From Kangiella geojedonensis (GTDB lineage: Bacteria > Pseudomonadota > Gammaproteobacteria > Enterobacterales > Kangiellaceae), in the NCBI RefSeq assembly GCF_000981765.1, contig NZ_CP010975.1, forward strand, positions 1,116,001-1,180,000: a stretch of DNA of 64,000 nucleotides. Reading direction: 5' to 3'. The position numbers and the translations under genes were made by a program. This document shows positions 1 through 9,393 of this stretch, piece by piece. The notes beneath the pieces are model-generated. The model saw only the letters and a program-made list of their open reading frames with translations, made no database searches and had not been told where the DNA came from. How positions within the stretch are numbered: the stretch's first letter is position 1; every line of letters begins with the position of its first letter.

Positions 1-1670
1 TTTTATGCCGTCGCCGTAAAAACAATCCCCTTTTGGTGGGTGATGCCGGGGTGGGTAAAACTGCTATCGCTGAAGGTTTGGCAAAAAGAATTGTGGACGG
101 TGAGGTACCTGATGTTATTGCCGATGCGGTGGTTCATTCCTTAGACTTGGGAGTACTGTTAGCGGGTACCAAGTATCGCGGCGACTTTGAGAAGCGTCTA
201 AAAGCTGTTTTAGCACAGCTAAAGAAAGAACCACACGCTATTCTGTTCATTGATGAAATCCATACTATTATCGGCGCAGGTGCGGCTTCCGGCGGTACCA
301 TGGACGCTTCTAACTTGATTAAGCCAGTTTTGGCTAATGGTGAATTACGCTGCATTGGCTCGACAACTTTCCAAGAATACCGAGGAATTTTTGAAAAAGA
401 CCATGCCTTGGCACGTCGCTTCCAAAAAGTCGATATTAATGAACCCACGATCTCTGAAACTGTCTCGATTTTGGAAGGTTTAAAGGATCGTTATGAGCAG
501 CACCATAATGTTAAATATACTAACTCAGCGTTGAAAACGGCTGCTGAGTTGTCAGCAAAATATATTAATGATCGCCAATTGCCAGATAAAGCCATTGATG
601 TGATTGATGAAGCCGGTGCAAGACAGCGGATTCAGCCGGAAGAGAATCGTAAAAGTATTATAGAGTCGACCGATATTGAGCATGTTATTGCTAAAATCGC
701 GCGCATCCCAGAAAAAACAGTCTCTTCCTCAGATAAGAAATTACTGAAGAACCTAGATCGAAACCTTAAAATGGTGGTGTTTGGGCAGGATAAAGCGATT
801 GATACGCTATCAGAAGCGATTAAGTTGTCTCGAGCTGGTTTAGGTCAAGAAAATCGACCTGTAGGCTCTTTCTTGTTTGCTGGTCCAACGGGTGTAGGTA
901 AAACTGAAGTCACTAAGCAGTTGGCCAAATCGATGGGCGTTGAGCTGATTCGTTTTGATATGTCTGAATACATGGAGCGTCATACTGTCTCAAGACTCAT
1001 CGGTGCGCCTCCAGGCTATGTCGGCTACGACAAAGGAGGCTTGCTCACTGAAGCCGTGAATAAAAGCCCTCATGCGGTCGTACTGTTAGACGAGATTGAG
1101 AAAGCGCACCCTGATGTCTTTAACCTGTTATTGCAAGTTATGGACCATGGTACTTTGACAGATAATAATGGTCGTAAAGCTGACTTCCGAAATGTCGTTT
1201 TGGTTATGACCAGTAATGCTGGAGCTCAGGATTTAGTAAAACAGTCTATTGGCTTCAAAGAGCAAGATATTTCACGTAACAGTGAAGAGGCAATTAACAA
1301 AACGTTTTCTCCTGAATTTAGGAACCGCCTTGACGCTACCGTATGGTTTAATTCGCTACCTCAGAAGGTTATCTTGTCTATCGTTGATAAGTTCTTAACG
1401 GAAGTACAAGGTCAGCTTGATGCAAAGCAAGTGAACTTGCATGTGGATGATGAAGCTAGAGAGTGGTTAGCTAAGCATGGTTATGATATCAATATGGGCG
1501 CGCGTCCTATGTCACGACTAATCAGCGACAAGGTTAGAAAGCCATTAGCTAACGAGGTCTTATTTGGAGAGTTGGTTGATGGTGGTGATGTGTATATTGG
1601 CCTTAAAAATGGTGAGCTTGATATGCGAGTGGAACCATTAAGAAAGCGTATTACTCAGAGCGAAACTTAA
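1..1670 (+). CDS. clpA: ATP-dependent Clp protease ATP-binding subunit ClpA (5' end outside window)
   Basis: This is the AAA+ unfoldase that feeds substrates, including N-degron proteins delivered by ClpS, into ClpP. The reading frame is open from base 3 ([11 protein letters not shown]), so the TTG at 33 is an internal Leu codon and not the start. About 556 C-terminal residues are visible against roughly 750 for the family. Module 1 has Walker A GDAGVGKT and Walker B LFIDEIH; module 2 has GPTGVGKTE and [11 protein letters not shown]. The C-terminal small domain contains the typical [11 protein letters not shown] segment. The missing part is the N-domain, which binds ClpS. The gene ends at a strong hairpin shared with the convergent infA. 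The neighbouring bpt and aat genes belong to the same degradation pathway. Identification is secure. Confidence 0.97.
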   Translation, partial: LCRRRKNNPLLVGDAGVGKTAIAEGLAKRIVDGEVPDVIADAVVHSLDLGVLLAGTKYRGDFEKRLKAVLAQLKKEPHAILFIDEIHTIIGAGAASGGTMDASNLIKPVLANGELRCIGSTTFQEYRGIFEKDHALARRFQKVDINEPTISETVSILEGLKDRYEQHHNVKYTNSALKTAAELSAKYINDRQLPDKAIDVIDEAGARQRIQPEENRKSIIESTDIEHVIAKIARIPEKTVSSSDKKLLKNLDRNLKMVVFGQDKAIDTLSEAIKLSRAGLGQENRPVGSFLFAGPTGVGKTEVTKQLAKSMGVELIRFDMSEYMERHTVSRLIGAPPGYVGYDKGGLLTEAVNKSPHAVVLLDEIEKAHPDVFNLLLQVMDHGTLTDNNGRKADFRNVVLVMTSNAGAQDLVKQSIGFKEQDISRNSEEAINKTFSPEFRNRLDATVWFNSLPQKVILSIVDKFLTEVQGQLDAKQVNLHVDDEAREWLAKHGYDINMGARPMSRLISDKVRKPLANEVLFGELVDGGDVYIGLKNGELDMRVEPLRKRITQSET

Positions 1671-1700
1671 GTTGATACTTTAGAGTAAAATGGAAAAAGA

Positions 1701-1729
1701 AAAAGGCGATGGTTTACATCGCCTTTTTT
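1701..1729. terminator. Bidirectional intrinsic terminator between clpA and infA
   Basis: An 11-bp perfect stem, AAAAGGCGATG (1701-1711) with CATCGCCTTTT (1717-1727), encloses a 5-nt loop. It is followed by T on the plus strand and preceded by A, so it can end transcription from both directions. Confidence 0.85.
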
Positions 1730-1786
1730 GTGTCCTGTCGCTATTAGAGGTTAACCAGAAACACCAATATAGCGTTATCTTGTCAA

Positions 1787-2005
1787 TTAACGTGCACGGA
1801 AGGTAATTCTACCTTTTGATAAATCATAAGGACTGATTTCAACGGTCACTTTATCACCCGTCAAAATACGGATGTAGTTCTTGCGCATTTTGCCTGAAAT
1901 GTGTGCTGTAACGATATGACCATTCTCAAGCTCTACTCGAAACATAGTGTTCGGTAGGGTTTCAAGAACCTTACCTTCTAACTCAATTACGTCTTCTTTT
2001 GCCAT
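1787..2005 (-). CDS. infA: Translation initiation factor IF-1
   Basis: IF-1 binds the 30S A site and works with IF-2 and IF-3 in initiation. The product is 72 residues, the usual length. It opens [19 protein letters not shown] and carries the S1/OB-fold core with [17 protein letters not shown] and the terminal GRITFR. A good Shine-Dalgarno (AGGAGAG on the minus strand) precedes the ATG. It lies downstream of bpt on the same strand with a gap of about 100 nt and converges on clpA, an arrangement common in gammaproteobacteria. Confidence 0.97.
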   Translation of the reverse strand: MAKEDVIELEGKVLETLPNTMFRVELENGHIVTAHISGKMRKNYIRILTGDKVTVEISPYDLSKGRITFRAR

Positions 2006-2108
2006 TCGGCCTCTCTCTCCTGTACGGTTTAATTAACAAGATGTCTAAAAATTGGGCGTATAATGCACTATTTGGCGCATAATCGCAAAAAATTTTACCA
2101 TTTTTTGA

Positions 2109-2828
2109 TTAATCTAAGCTTAACCAACGCTTATTCCTAAAGACTTCAGCCGGGCGGTACTTTATCTTGTAATCCATCTTCTGACACCCTTGGACATAAT
2201 AGCCTAAATAACAATAAGGTAGCTGCATTTTCTGGCAGTATTCAATGGTTTTTAAAATGACAAAAACCCCTAGGCTTTTATAGTCAGGTGATGTGTCAAA
2301 AAATGAGTAAACCGCGGATAGACCATCATCAAGCACATCGAGGCATATAACAGCGATAAGTTTGCCGTTATCTCGGACTCTCAATAAAGCGGTATCACAC
2401 CACTCAGAAAACAAAAAATCGGAGTATTGTCGCTTGCTTGGAGGGTACATGTCGCCGTCTTTGTGGCGGGTGCTAATGTACTTTTCGTAAAGCTGGTAGT
2501 CTTCTTCAAAGCAATCTGCTGACTCTAACGATACTTCATAAGAGTTGTTATGGTTAAGTACTCGTCGCTGACTTCTGCTTGGTTTGAAGTCATCAACTAC
2601 AACACGATAAGCCCAACACGCTGAGCATCCAGTGCAGTGAGGACGATAAACGTGCTCGCCACTGCGTCGAAAACCTTGGCGACTTAACTCCGAGTACAAG
2701 TCGTTATTCAGCAAAAGACTTGGATCGGCGAATACAGAGACTGCAATTCGATCGTCTAAGTAACCGCAAGCATGCTCTGGCCCTTTGAAAAGGCGAATAT
2801 GCTGTGTAACTTTTTCTTTCTGACTCAT
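2109..2828 (-). CDS. bpt: Aspartate/glutamate leucyltransferase (Bpt/Ate family)
   Basis: This enzyme transfers leucine from Leu-tRNA to N-terminal Asp or Glu, creating a primary N-degron for ClpS/ClpAP. The 239-residue length fits bacterial Bpt. The N-terminal half carries the family cysteine signature: CGYLDDR, then YRPHCTGCSACWAYRV. The C-terminal GNAT-like half includes SVYSFFDTSPDYKSLGVF and YYVQGCQKMDYKIKYRP. It lies 37 nt downstream of aat on the same strand, so the two are probably cotranscribed. The eukaryotic-type arginyltransferase shares the fold, but bacterial members with this length and context are leucyltransferases. That substrate assignment is family knowledge, not visible here. 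Confidence 0.93.
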   Translation of the reverse strand: MSQKEKVTQHIRLFKGPEHACGYLDDRIAVSVFADPSLLLNNDLYSELSRQGFRRSGEHVYRPHCTGCSACWAYRVVVDDFKPSRSQRRVLNHNNSYEVSLESADCFEEDYQLYEKYISTRHKDGDMYPPSKRQYSDFLFSEWCDTALLRVRDNGKLIAVICLDVLDDGLSAVYSFFDTSPDYKSLGVFVILKTIEYCQKMQLPYCYLGYYVQGCQKMDYKIKYRPAEVFRNKRWLSLD

Positions 2829-2865
2829 AGGTTTAGGTTACTACCGTTAGAAATGGTTTGCTAGT

Positions 2866-3579
2866 TTAATCAGACCATCGGTCTAATGTTTTAGTCTGCC
2901 ATAAATAACTCGGCTGTTCCCAACTTATGTGCTCTTCAAGCAACAGCAAAAAGTCATCCCTGCTCATATCAACCGCGCCCATACTGTAAAGGTGAGGGTT
3001 GCCCACTTGGCTGTCGAGCAAAATAAAGTCATTTTTTTTAAGGTAATGAGTAAGGTAAATGAGAGCGAACTTTGATGCATTCCTGGCTCGACTGAACATG
3101 GATTCACCAAAGAAAAACCTACCAATGCTCACCCCATAAAGTCCGCCAACTAACTCTTGAGCATTCCAAACCTCTATGGAGTGGGCTATCCCTAGTTGAT
3201 GCAGTTTTAAATATGCCGTCTTCATTTCTGGCAAAATCCAAGTTTCAGCCTCTTTTGCTCGAGGAGCCGCACAGCCATCAATAACGTCTTTAAAAGCTCG
3301 GTTGATGGTGACTTGGTAAGTTGATTTTCTTAACTCTCGCTTCATAGAACGGGAAACGTGGACGCCATCAAGTAAAAATACACAACGTGGATCGGGGGAC
3401 CACCATAAAATAGGCTCGCCTTCACAGTACCACGGGAAAATGCCATTCCTATAAGCTTCTATTAACCGTGTTTCAGATAAGTCACCACCCACCGCTAACA
3501 AGCCATTTGGACTGTCTTGTGCCAAGCTGGCGTGAGGGAACTTTGGTGATTTATCCAATAAAAATATATCGTGACTCAT
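2866..3579 (-). CDS. aat: Leucyl/phenylalanyl-tRNA--protein transferase
   Basis: Aat transfers Leu or Phe from aminoacyl-tRNA to proteins with N-terminal Lys or Arg and so marks them for ClpS/ClpAP. The product is 237 residues, the normal family length. Signatures include FPHASLAQDSPNGLLAVGGD near the N-terminus, YRNGIFPWYCEGEPILWWSP (about 43-62), and VGGLYGVSIGRFFFGESMFS (about 143-162), which belongs to the catalytic GNAT-like core. It is first in an aat-bpt unit and sits close to clpA, so much of the N-degron route is encoded together. Confidence 0.97.
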   Translation of the reverse strand: MSHDIFLLDKSPKFPHASLAQDSPNGLLAVGGDLSETRLIEAYRNGIFPWYCEGEPILWWSPDPRCVFLLDGVHVSRSMKRELRKSTYQVTINRAFKDVIDGCAAPRAKEAETWILPEMKTAYLKLHQLGIAHSIEVWNAQELVGGLYGVSIGRFFFGESMFSRARNASKFALIYLTHYLKKNDFILLDSQVGNPHLYSMGAVDMSRDDFLLLLEEHISWEQPSYLWQTKTLDRWSD

Positions 3580-3747
3580 GAAGTCTGGTATTGGGTCTTT
3601 TCATTATCTTACTATAATAGCTGTAGAATAAAATACATTAGAGTGCCTGTTTGGAATATTTCCTTTCACTTTATACGCCACTTGTTATTGACCTATCGCC
3701 TGACTGTAGGATAATGAGTTTGATTAAAGGAACTTTAGAGTGTTTTA

Positions 3748-4584
3748 ATGAATATTATTCTTAAGTTGAGACAAAAAATATTTGGCCCAACTAAACTTCA
3801 GCCGTCAGAAAATCCTTATATTGAAGATGGCAAACTGTATTGTAATTACTTCGCAACAACCCCCAATTGGGGCGATAGTATCAATCTTTATTTGTTAAGT
3901 AAGCTATCAAAAAAAGAGGTTGTAGCATGCGCGCCGGAAGAGAGGCAGCACGTTCTTGCTGTCGGTAGTATTCTCAGGATGGCAAACCATAATAGTATCG
4001 TTTGGGGTTCAGGGTTTATTTCTAAAAAAGGTAATATTAAGTATAAGCCTTTGAAGGTTTGCGCGGTGCGTGGTCCTTTAACGAGAGAGCTACTATTGAA
4101 CCATAAAATCGAGACACCTGAGATCTATGGTGACCCAGCGCTTTTAATGCCAAGGTTTTATTTTCCGAAAGTTGATAAAAAGTATGCCTTAGGTATCGTC
4201 CCGCATTACAGAGATAAAAATAGCTTGCTGGTTAAAGAGCTTGCAGCAAACGGTGTGAAAGTTCTTGATATCGGTAAGGATGATGAAGCATTTATTGATG
4301 AGTTACTTGAGTGTGAGCATGTTATATCGTCATCTTTACATGGGTTAATCGCTTCTGATGCATATGGCATACCAAGTCACTGGATCACTTTATCCGATAA
4401 ATTGACTGGCGGCGGTTTTAAATTTCATGATTACTACAGTTCGATTAAGCACCCGATATATAAACCAACTTCAGAAAATAAGTTATCGACTATGAGTGTA
4501 GAGGATATCATTAGGCTGTGTACTCTGAAAAAAGTAGATCTTGATTTAGATGCGCTAGTATCTGCGTTTCCTTTTAAGAGTTAA
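3748..4584 (+). CDS. Polysaccharide pyruvyl transferase family protein
   Basis: The 278-residue protein resembles the PF04230 family, which adds pyruvate ketals to sugars of exopolysaccharide or cell wall. Visible marks are NWGDSINLYLLSKL near residue 35, VRGPLTRELL with a following GDPALLMP segment in the middle, and the SSLHGLIASDAYGIPS motif near residue 195, a glycosyltransferase-B-like signature of the family. No signal peptide or membrane segment is seen. No other capsule or polysaccharide gene is nearby, so the acceptor is unknown. The gene lies alone between divergent aat and convergent umuC, and its last 4 nt overlap the end of umuC. A-rich codons at the 5' end suggest it may have been acquired. 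Confidence 0.75.
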   Translation: MNIILKLRQKIFGPTKLQPSENPYIEDGKLYCNYFATTPNWGDSINLYLLSKLSKKEVVACAPEERQHVLAVGSILRMANHNSIVWGSGFISKKGNIKYKPLKVCAVRGPLTRELLLNHKIETPEIYGDPALLMPRFYFPKVDKKYALGIVPHYRDKNSLLVKELAANGVKVLDIGKDDEAFIDELLECEHVISSSLHGLIASDAYGIPSHWITLSDKLTGGGFKFHDYYSSIKHPIYKPTSENKLSTMSVEDIIRLCTLKKVDLDLDALVSAFPFKS

Positions 4585-5837
4585 GATACGCTTACTATAT
4601 CACCCCAACGACTGGTGTAATGAGGAGAGCGAGCGTTAGCACGCATTGCCCAGCGTTTGTCAAAGCCAAGACTGCCAAACTTGATAGCATCTTGTCCAAA
4701 CTTTGCGTTGATAGAGTCCAAGCTTTCCATTAACTCAGGGCGCTGACGTGTCTGGTCGAAAATATCGCTTTGATACCCTTTGCTTGGCTCAAGTCCTAAG
4801 AGCATGACACCAGCTTTTTTATAGGTTTGACTGGAGTCATAAACTCTTTTAAGTCCCAGCTCAATAGCTTGCAAAAAAAGACTCGTATCATCACTAGGCT
4901 CAGTTAGCGACAAAGTAACCTGAGGGTGATTTCCGTCACGAGTGTGCAAAAAGAATTGAATACTGTTCGCTAGCGACGATTGCTTACGTAGCTTTTCGCA
5001 GCATCTAGTTGCATGATATGACAGTGCTTCTTTAAGGTCTGAGCGGCTGGAAATTGCGGTGCCAAAGGAACGGGAGTTTAAGATCGACTGCTTGGGCTTC
5101 GGTTGCTCGTTGAAGCTAAGGCATGGCTGTCCGCGCAACTCGAGAATTGTGCGTTCCATATTGACAGAAAACATTCGCTGCAATGTTTTATAGTCACAAT
5201 TATGTAAGTCCCATGCCGTAAAAATCCCCTGCAACTTCAACTTTCGGGATAAACGACGTCCAACGCCCCATATGTTTTCTACGGCAAGGTTCTCTAAGGC
5301 CCACTGACGATTTCTGGTGCTGCATAGATTCACCACTCCGTGAGTAGACTGTTTATGCTTCTTGGCGTAATGGTTTGCTACCTTGGCTAGAGTTTTTGTC
5401 GGGCCTAAACCGACGCAAATAGGCAGTGACAACCACTCCCAGACCGTGTTTTTTAGCTTGAGGCAGTGCTCATCAAGATCGCCATTAAAGCCTTCAAACA
5501 AGAGGAAGGACTCATCGACAGAGTAGGGCGAAACCTTATCAGTGAATTGTTGTAGAACCCAGTTGAAGCGCTGTGAAATATCGCCATAAAGGCCATAGTT
5601 TGAAGAGAACCACTCAATGTTATGGCGCTTAAGGAGAGACTTTATTTCAAAATAAGGTGTTCCGATTTTTATACCTAGTGATTTTGAAAAGCTACACATT
5701 GCAATAGCGCAACCGTCATTATTACTGAGCACAACCACCGGCTTGTCTCGTAAATCAGGACGAAAAAGTCGCTCACAGGCAACGTAAAAGCTATTAACAT
5801 CGCATAGTGCGTAGACAGGGCCTTGATTCGTTGCCAT
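4581..5837 (-). CDS. umuC: DNA polymerase V catalytic subunit UmuC
   Basis: This Y-family translesion polymerase forms Pol V with processed UmuD. The start was set at the ATG at 5837, giving 418 residues beginning MATNQGPVYALCDVNSFYVA; the open frame continues 13 codons upstream, but this ATG overlaps the umuD stop as TAATG, a usual form of translational coupling. The catalytic region shows DVNSFYVACERLF and VVVLSNNDGCAIA at the N-terminus, YSVDESFL further on, then the helix-hairpin-helix IWGVGRRLSRKL. The C-terminal little-finger region and the UmuC-specific tail (FDQTRQRPELMESLDSIN) are intact. Length matches E. coli UmuC (about 422). Confidence 0.96.
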   Translation of the reverse strand: MATNQGPVYALCDVNSFYVACERLFRPDLRDKPVVVLSNNDGCAIAMCSFSKSLGIKIGTPYFEIKSLLKRHNIEWFSSNYGLYGDISQRFNWVLQQFTDKVSPYSVDESFLLFEGFNGDLDEHCLKLKNTVWEWLSLPICVGLGPTKTLAKVANHYAKKHKQSTHGVVNLCSTRNRQWALENLAVENIWGVGRRLSRKLKLQGIFTAWDLHNCDYKTLQRMFSVNMERTILELRGQPCLSFNEQPKPKQSILNSRSFGTAISSRSDLKEALSYHATRCCEKLRKQSSLANSIQFFLHTRDGNHPQVTLSLTEPSDDTSLFLQAIELGLKRVYDSSQTYKKAGVMLLGLEPSKGYQSDIFDQTRQRPELMESLDSINAKFGQDAIKFGSLGFDKRWAMRANARSPHYTSRWGDIVSVS

Positions 5838-6259
5838 TAACGAAGACTCCTCGCAAGTCCTGTAACCACTCCCCAAATAACCAGCTCATGCTCTCCCGTG
5901 ATCTCAATATCTGGATAATTAGCGTTTTCTGCTTTTAATTTCAGCGTGCCCTGAGATTTTAGTCGCTTTACGGTGAACTCATTGTCTAATAGGGCTACCA
6001 CAATATCATTATCTTTCGCAGAAACAGAGCGATCGACAACCAATATATCATTTTGGAATATGCCTGCCTCAATCATGGAGTCGCCTTCGACGCGAGCGAA
6101 AAATGTGGTGGCTGGGTGCTTTATAAGGAGTTGATCTAAGCTAAGGGTATCCTCCATGTGCTCATCAACCACACCAGGGAAACCTGCTGAAATACGCCCA
6201 GAATAAAGGGGGACCTCAGAATAACTGCCTTGTGGTTTAAGGATAGATACTTTGCTCAT
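5837..6259 (-). CDS. umuD: UmuD, LexA-like autoprotease subunit of Pol V
   Basis: UmuD is an S24-family protein that cleaves itself on RecA filaments to UmuD', the active Pol V subunit. The product is 140 residues (E. coli 139). The nucleophile is Ser61 in ARVEGDSMIEAG and the general base Lys98 in EFTVKRL. The cleavage position reads Ala25-Gly26 in ISAGFPG, where E. coli has Cys-Gly; Ala-Gly is the LexA-type bond. It leads a umuDC operon with a 1-nt overlap. I looked for a CTGT-N8-ACAG LexA box in the 220 nt upstream and found none, so control may use a diverged box or a distant promoter. Confidence 0.95.
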   Translation of the reverse strand: MSKVSILKPQGSYSEVPLYSGRISAGFPGVVDEHMEDTLSLDQLLIKHPATTFFARVEGDSMIEAGIFQNDILVVDRSVSAKDNDIVVALLDNEFTVKRLKSQGTLKLKAENANYPDIEITGEHELVIWGVVTGLARSLR

Positions 6260-6483
6260 GAAATTATGACGCTTTCTTAATAATAGGGTTAAGTTATAAA
6301 AGTTACGGTATTCAGGTTGTATTAAAGAGTACCAATAATCTAATTATAACAGACGAAAATGAGTTATTTATATTAAAATAATCTAAATTAAAGACTTCCA
6401 AACTGTTCGAATATGCATTAGTATTTCTTGGTCGGACACATAAGGGACGGCAAAATATATAATACACTGGGGAGACATTGACA

Positions 6484-9300
6484 ATGAGTAAGCATAATAT
6501 TATCGCGAAAGCGGTAAAGTTAGCACTTTTTGCCTCTGCTTCATTGGCTTTCACTACCACGGCTTATGCTGCGGAAGAGGGAAGTGAAGAGGAACAAGAG
6601 GAACAGGCGAAAACAGAAGTAGTAACTGTTGTTGGTTCACGCCTAAAGAGAAATCACGTAGAAGGTGCGTCACCGGTATTGATTATTACTGGCGACGACA
6701 TGAAAAAGCAAGGTCATACAACGGTATATGATGCACTGAATGACCTAACTATTAATACAGGTGTTCAAATTGAGGGGCCTGAGTTTTCGGGTGGCTTCAC
6801 TCCTGATATTCGCACCCTGAATATTCGAGGCTTTGGTGTTGGTAACTCTTTGACTTTAATTAATGGTCGTCGAGTAGCTAACTACCCAGCAGCATACCAA
6901 GGCAGTAGCTCTGCGGTAAACTTTGGTGCAATCCCACAAGCCGCAATCGAGCGTATCGAAGTTCTAAGCGGTGGTGGTTCATCAATTTATGGTTCTGACG
7001 CTGTTGCAGGTGTTGTAAATATCGTTTTAAAGCAAAATGTTGATGAAACAACTTTAAATGTTATTTATGGACGTCCAGTAGAGGCCGAAGGTAACGACTA
7101 CCGTGTCGACCTGACGACTGGTACAGTAACTGAAAATGGTAACTTCACTGTCGGTATTTCATACCGTCAAACAGACCCTATTAGTGCTGGTGATTATGAT
7201 AAGTATGACTCTAATGATGATTACCCTTATTCAGATATTGAGTCTCCAACGCTTAACTTTGATACTTATGTTTTAGACCGAAACTCATTCACGCTAGTTG
7301 ATCCAGGTAACCAGTGTGAGAACTTTGGTTCAGAACGATTTTTATTCTCAGAGTCACTAGGCTATCTATGTGGTCGAGATAATATCGCCTTAACTAACTT
7401 CCGTAACGAGCGTGAGCAGCTGTCTGTTTTTGCTAACGGTACTTATGACCTAGGCGACGTAGAGCTTTTTGGTGAGCTTTTATATAACTCGAGCGAATCA
7501 TCTGTAGACCGTTACAGCATCTTCATTCAAGAGCGTATTTTTAACGTAAATAATGGTGATTATTATACTGTCTTGAGAAGCTTCTACGAGTCAGATTTAC
7601 AGCGTTCTTTAGACTCAAAGTTTGAAGATAACTCTTATAATGCGTCTTTTGGTGCCCGCGGTTATTTTGGTGACCATGAGTGGGAAGCATCTGTTTATCG
7701 CAGTGAGTATGAGTTAGAAAGTAGTCGTGTTCGCTTTAAAGCACAAGAAGCTATTGACGTTTTCTTTGGTGACTTCTTAGGTTATGCCGGTGCTACACCA
7801 GTTTTCCAAGGTAACGGAACTTTCGGTTTGTTCGATAACTTGTTTGCTCAAGTTGATGATTCAAACCGTGGTTTAGTAAATAGTGCCCTTGGTACTCAAA
7901 CTTATGGTAATGAAACATCTTCAACTGGTGCGCAGTTTATGTTGCGTGGTGACCTTTGGGAGATGAGTGCTGGTCCTGTTTCTTATGCAGGTATTCTTGA
8001 GTTTGAAAAGCAAGAACTTAAGTTTGTACCAGATGAGTTAATTACTCAGCAACCTCCGTTCCCATACACGGCTGGCTCTGGTTGGCTTGGTTTGACGGGT
8101 TATGATGGTCAAGGTGATAGAACTCGTACTGCTGTTGGTATGGAGATGAATATCCCTCTACATGAAACGCTAGATATTAACGTAGCTGCTCGTGCTGATA
8201 AGTATGATAACGAATCATCGTCAATCGGAACTCGAGTTACACCATCTGTAAAGTTCGAGTGGCGTCCTTCGGATAGCTTCTTATTCCGTGGCGGTTACTC
8301 TGAGTCATTCCGCGCTCCTGATTTAGTTCAAGTGTATAGTCGCACTGGTTTCTATACCACAGTGACCGATTTATACTCTTGCTGGCAGGGACTTGGCGAG
8401 CCTGGTAGTTTCGATGCGATTGACGACTGTACGGGCACTCAAATTTTTGCTCGTCGTCTAGGTCCAGGTGAAGTGGGTAATGAGCCTCTGAAAGATGAGA
8501 CTGGTGATACTCGCTGGGCTGGTTTTGTTTATGACATTACCGATGACTTATCGTTCCAGCTTGATTGGCAGAAAGTGACTCTTGAAGACCGCGTAGCTCA
8601 ATTATCTTCAAGCTCATTATTGTTCCGTGAGTTTGACTGTTTGACTAATGGCACTGTAGAAGTCACTGGTTCTAGACCGTCACAAGACTTATCAGACATT
8701 AGCTGTGATCAAGTTTCTAACTTAATTACACGTGTCTATAACCCAGATGATGATGTTGATGAGATCAGCTCTTTTAACGTGACTCCTCGTAACATTTCAG
8801 AAGAGTCTGTGGAATCTGTTGATGCTCGTTTGATTTATGGGTTTGATATTGACTACGGTCGTTTAGACTTTGTTGTTAATTATTCACACCTATTAAGTCA
8901 TGAGTTTGATGGCGTTGAGTTACGTGATGACCCAATCTTAGGTGGGTGGGAGCCTCGCTCTAACATTAACGCAACTGCGGCTTACAGCTATGATGACTTT
9001 AGCGTAGCATTAACAATGCTTCGCCGTGGTTCTACAACTGTGTATGACCCAGGTCACCCTCTAGTTCAAGACGGCACGTTAAATGATCGAGTTCCTCCTC
9101 ACTTCCGTTATAACTTAACTACTAGTTATAACTGGAGTTCAGACTTCCGTACGCGTTTAACGATACGTGACTTGTTTGATAATGGAGCGCCTCGTGATAG
9201 AACTATCGGTGCTAACGCATTCCCATGGTACAACAACTTTGTATACGGTGGTGCAGGTATTGGTCGTGAGGTCTACCTAGAAGCAACATATGTATTCTAA
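6484..9300 (+). CDS. TonB-dependent outer membrane receptor
   Basis: A 938-residue outer-membrane receptor with an N-terminal plug and a C-terminal barrel. The ATG at 6484 was chosen over the in-frame TTG at 6478 because GGGGAG sits 9 nt upstream. A signal peptide ends near TTTAYA, followed by an acidic linker (EEGSEEEQEEQ) and a TonB-box-like EVVTVVGSRLKR. The plug has VLIITGDDMKKQGHTTVYDAL, LNIRGFGVGNSLTLINGRR and the SSIYGSDAVAGVVNIVLK segment. The barrel ends in ...LEATYVF with terminal Phe, as needed for Bam insertion. The substrate is not evident; such large alteromonad-type receptors often import peptides or carbohydrates, and the next gene is a secreted peptidase. No Fur-like box was seen. 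Confidence 0.92.
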   Translation: MSKHNIIAKAVKLALFASASLAFTTTAYAAEEGSEEEQEEQAKTEVVTVVGSRLKRNHVEGASPVLIITGDDMKKQGHTTVYDALNDLTINTGVQIEGPEFSGGFTPDIRTLNIRGFGVGNSLTLINGRRVANYPAAYQGSSSAVNFGAIPQAAIERIEVLSGGGSSIYGSDAVAGVVNIVLKQNVDETTLNVIYGRPVEAEGNDYRVDLTTGTVTENGNFTVGISYRQTDPISAGDYDKYDSNDDYPYSDIESPTLNFDTYVLDRNSFTLVDPGNQCENFGSERFLFSESLGYLCGRDNIALTNFRNEREQLSVFANGTYDLGDVELFGELLYNSSESSVDRYSIFIQERIFNVNNGDYYTVLRSFYESDLQRSLDSKFEDNSYNASFGARGYFGDHEWEASVYRSEYELESSRVRFKAQEAIDVFFGDFLGYAGATPVFQGNGTFGLFDNLFAQVDDSNRGLVNSALGTQTYGNETSSTGAQFMLRGDLWEMSAGPVSYAGILEFEKQELKFVPDELITQQPPFPYTAGSGWLGLTGYDGQGDRTRTAVGMEMNIPLHETLDINVAARADKYDNESSSIGTRVTPSVKFEWRPSDSFLFRGGYSESFRAPDLVQVYSRTGFYTTVTDLYSCWQGLGEPGSFDAIDDCTGTQIFARRLGPGEVGNEPLKDETGDTRWAGFVYDITDDLSFQLDWQKVTLEDRVAQLSSSSLLFREFDCLTNGTVEVTGSRPSQDLSDISCDQVSNLITRVYNPDDDVDEISSFNVTPRNISEESVESVDARLIYGFDIDYGRLDFVVNYSHLLSHEFDGVELRDDPILGGWEPRSNINATAAYSYDDFSVALTMLRRGSTTVYDPGHPLVQDGTLNDRVPPHFRYNLTTSYNWSSDFRTRLTIRDLFDNGAPRDRTIGANAFPWYNNFVYGGAGIGREVYLEATYVF

Positions 9301-9322
9301 ACTATAACGTTTAGGTGCAAAT

Positions 9323-9349
9323 AAAGCCCTGCAAAAGCAGGGCTTTTTT
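9323..9349 (+). terminator. Intrinsic terminator after the TonB-dependent receptor
   Basis: A 10-bp perfect stem, AAAGCCCTGC (9323-9332) with GCAGGGCTTT (9337-9346), has an AAAA loop and is followed by further T. It separates the receptor from the S9 peptidase, which therefore probably has its own promoter or depends on read-through. Confidence 0.88.
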
Positions 9350-9393
9350 GACTATAACTATAAAAGCTACAAATTGATACAGTAGGATCTGTT

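Noticed and set aside
33-1670. TTG at 33 as the start of a short ClpA
   Set aside because: The frame is open to the window edge and the preceding codons read [10 protein letters not shown], which is ClpA sequence.
5838-5876. The longer umuC start at 5876
   Set aside because: It would add 13 residues unlike UmuC and overlap umuD; the ATG at 5837 is coupled to the umuD stop.
6312-6560. An 82-codon minus-strand frame across the start of the TonB receptor
   Set aside because: It overlaps the signal peptide and ribosome site of a certain gene, has no recognisable features, and lies in AT-rich DNA where such frames are expected.
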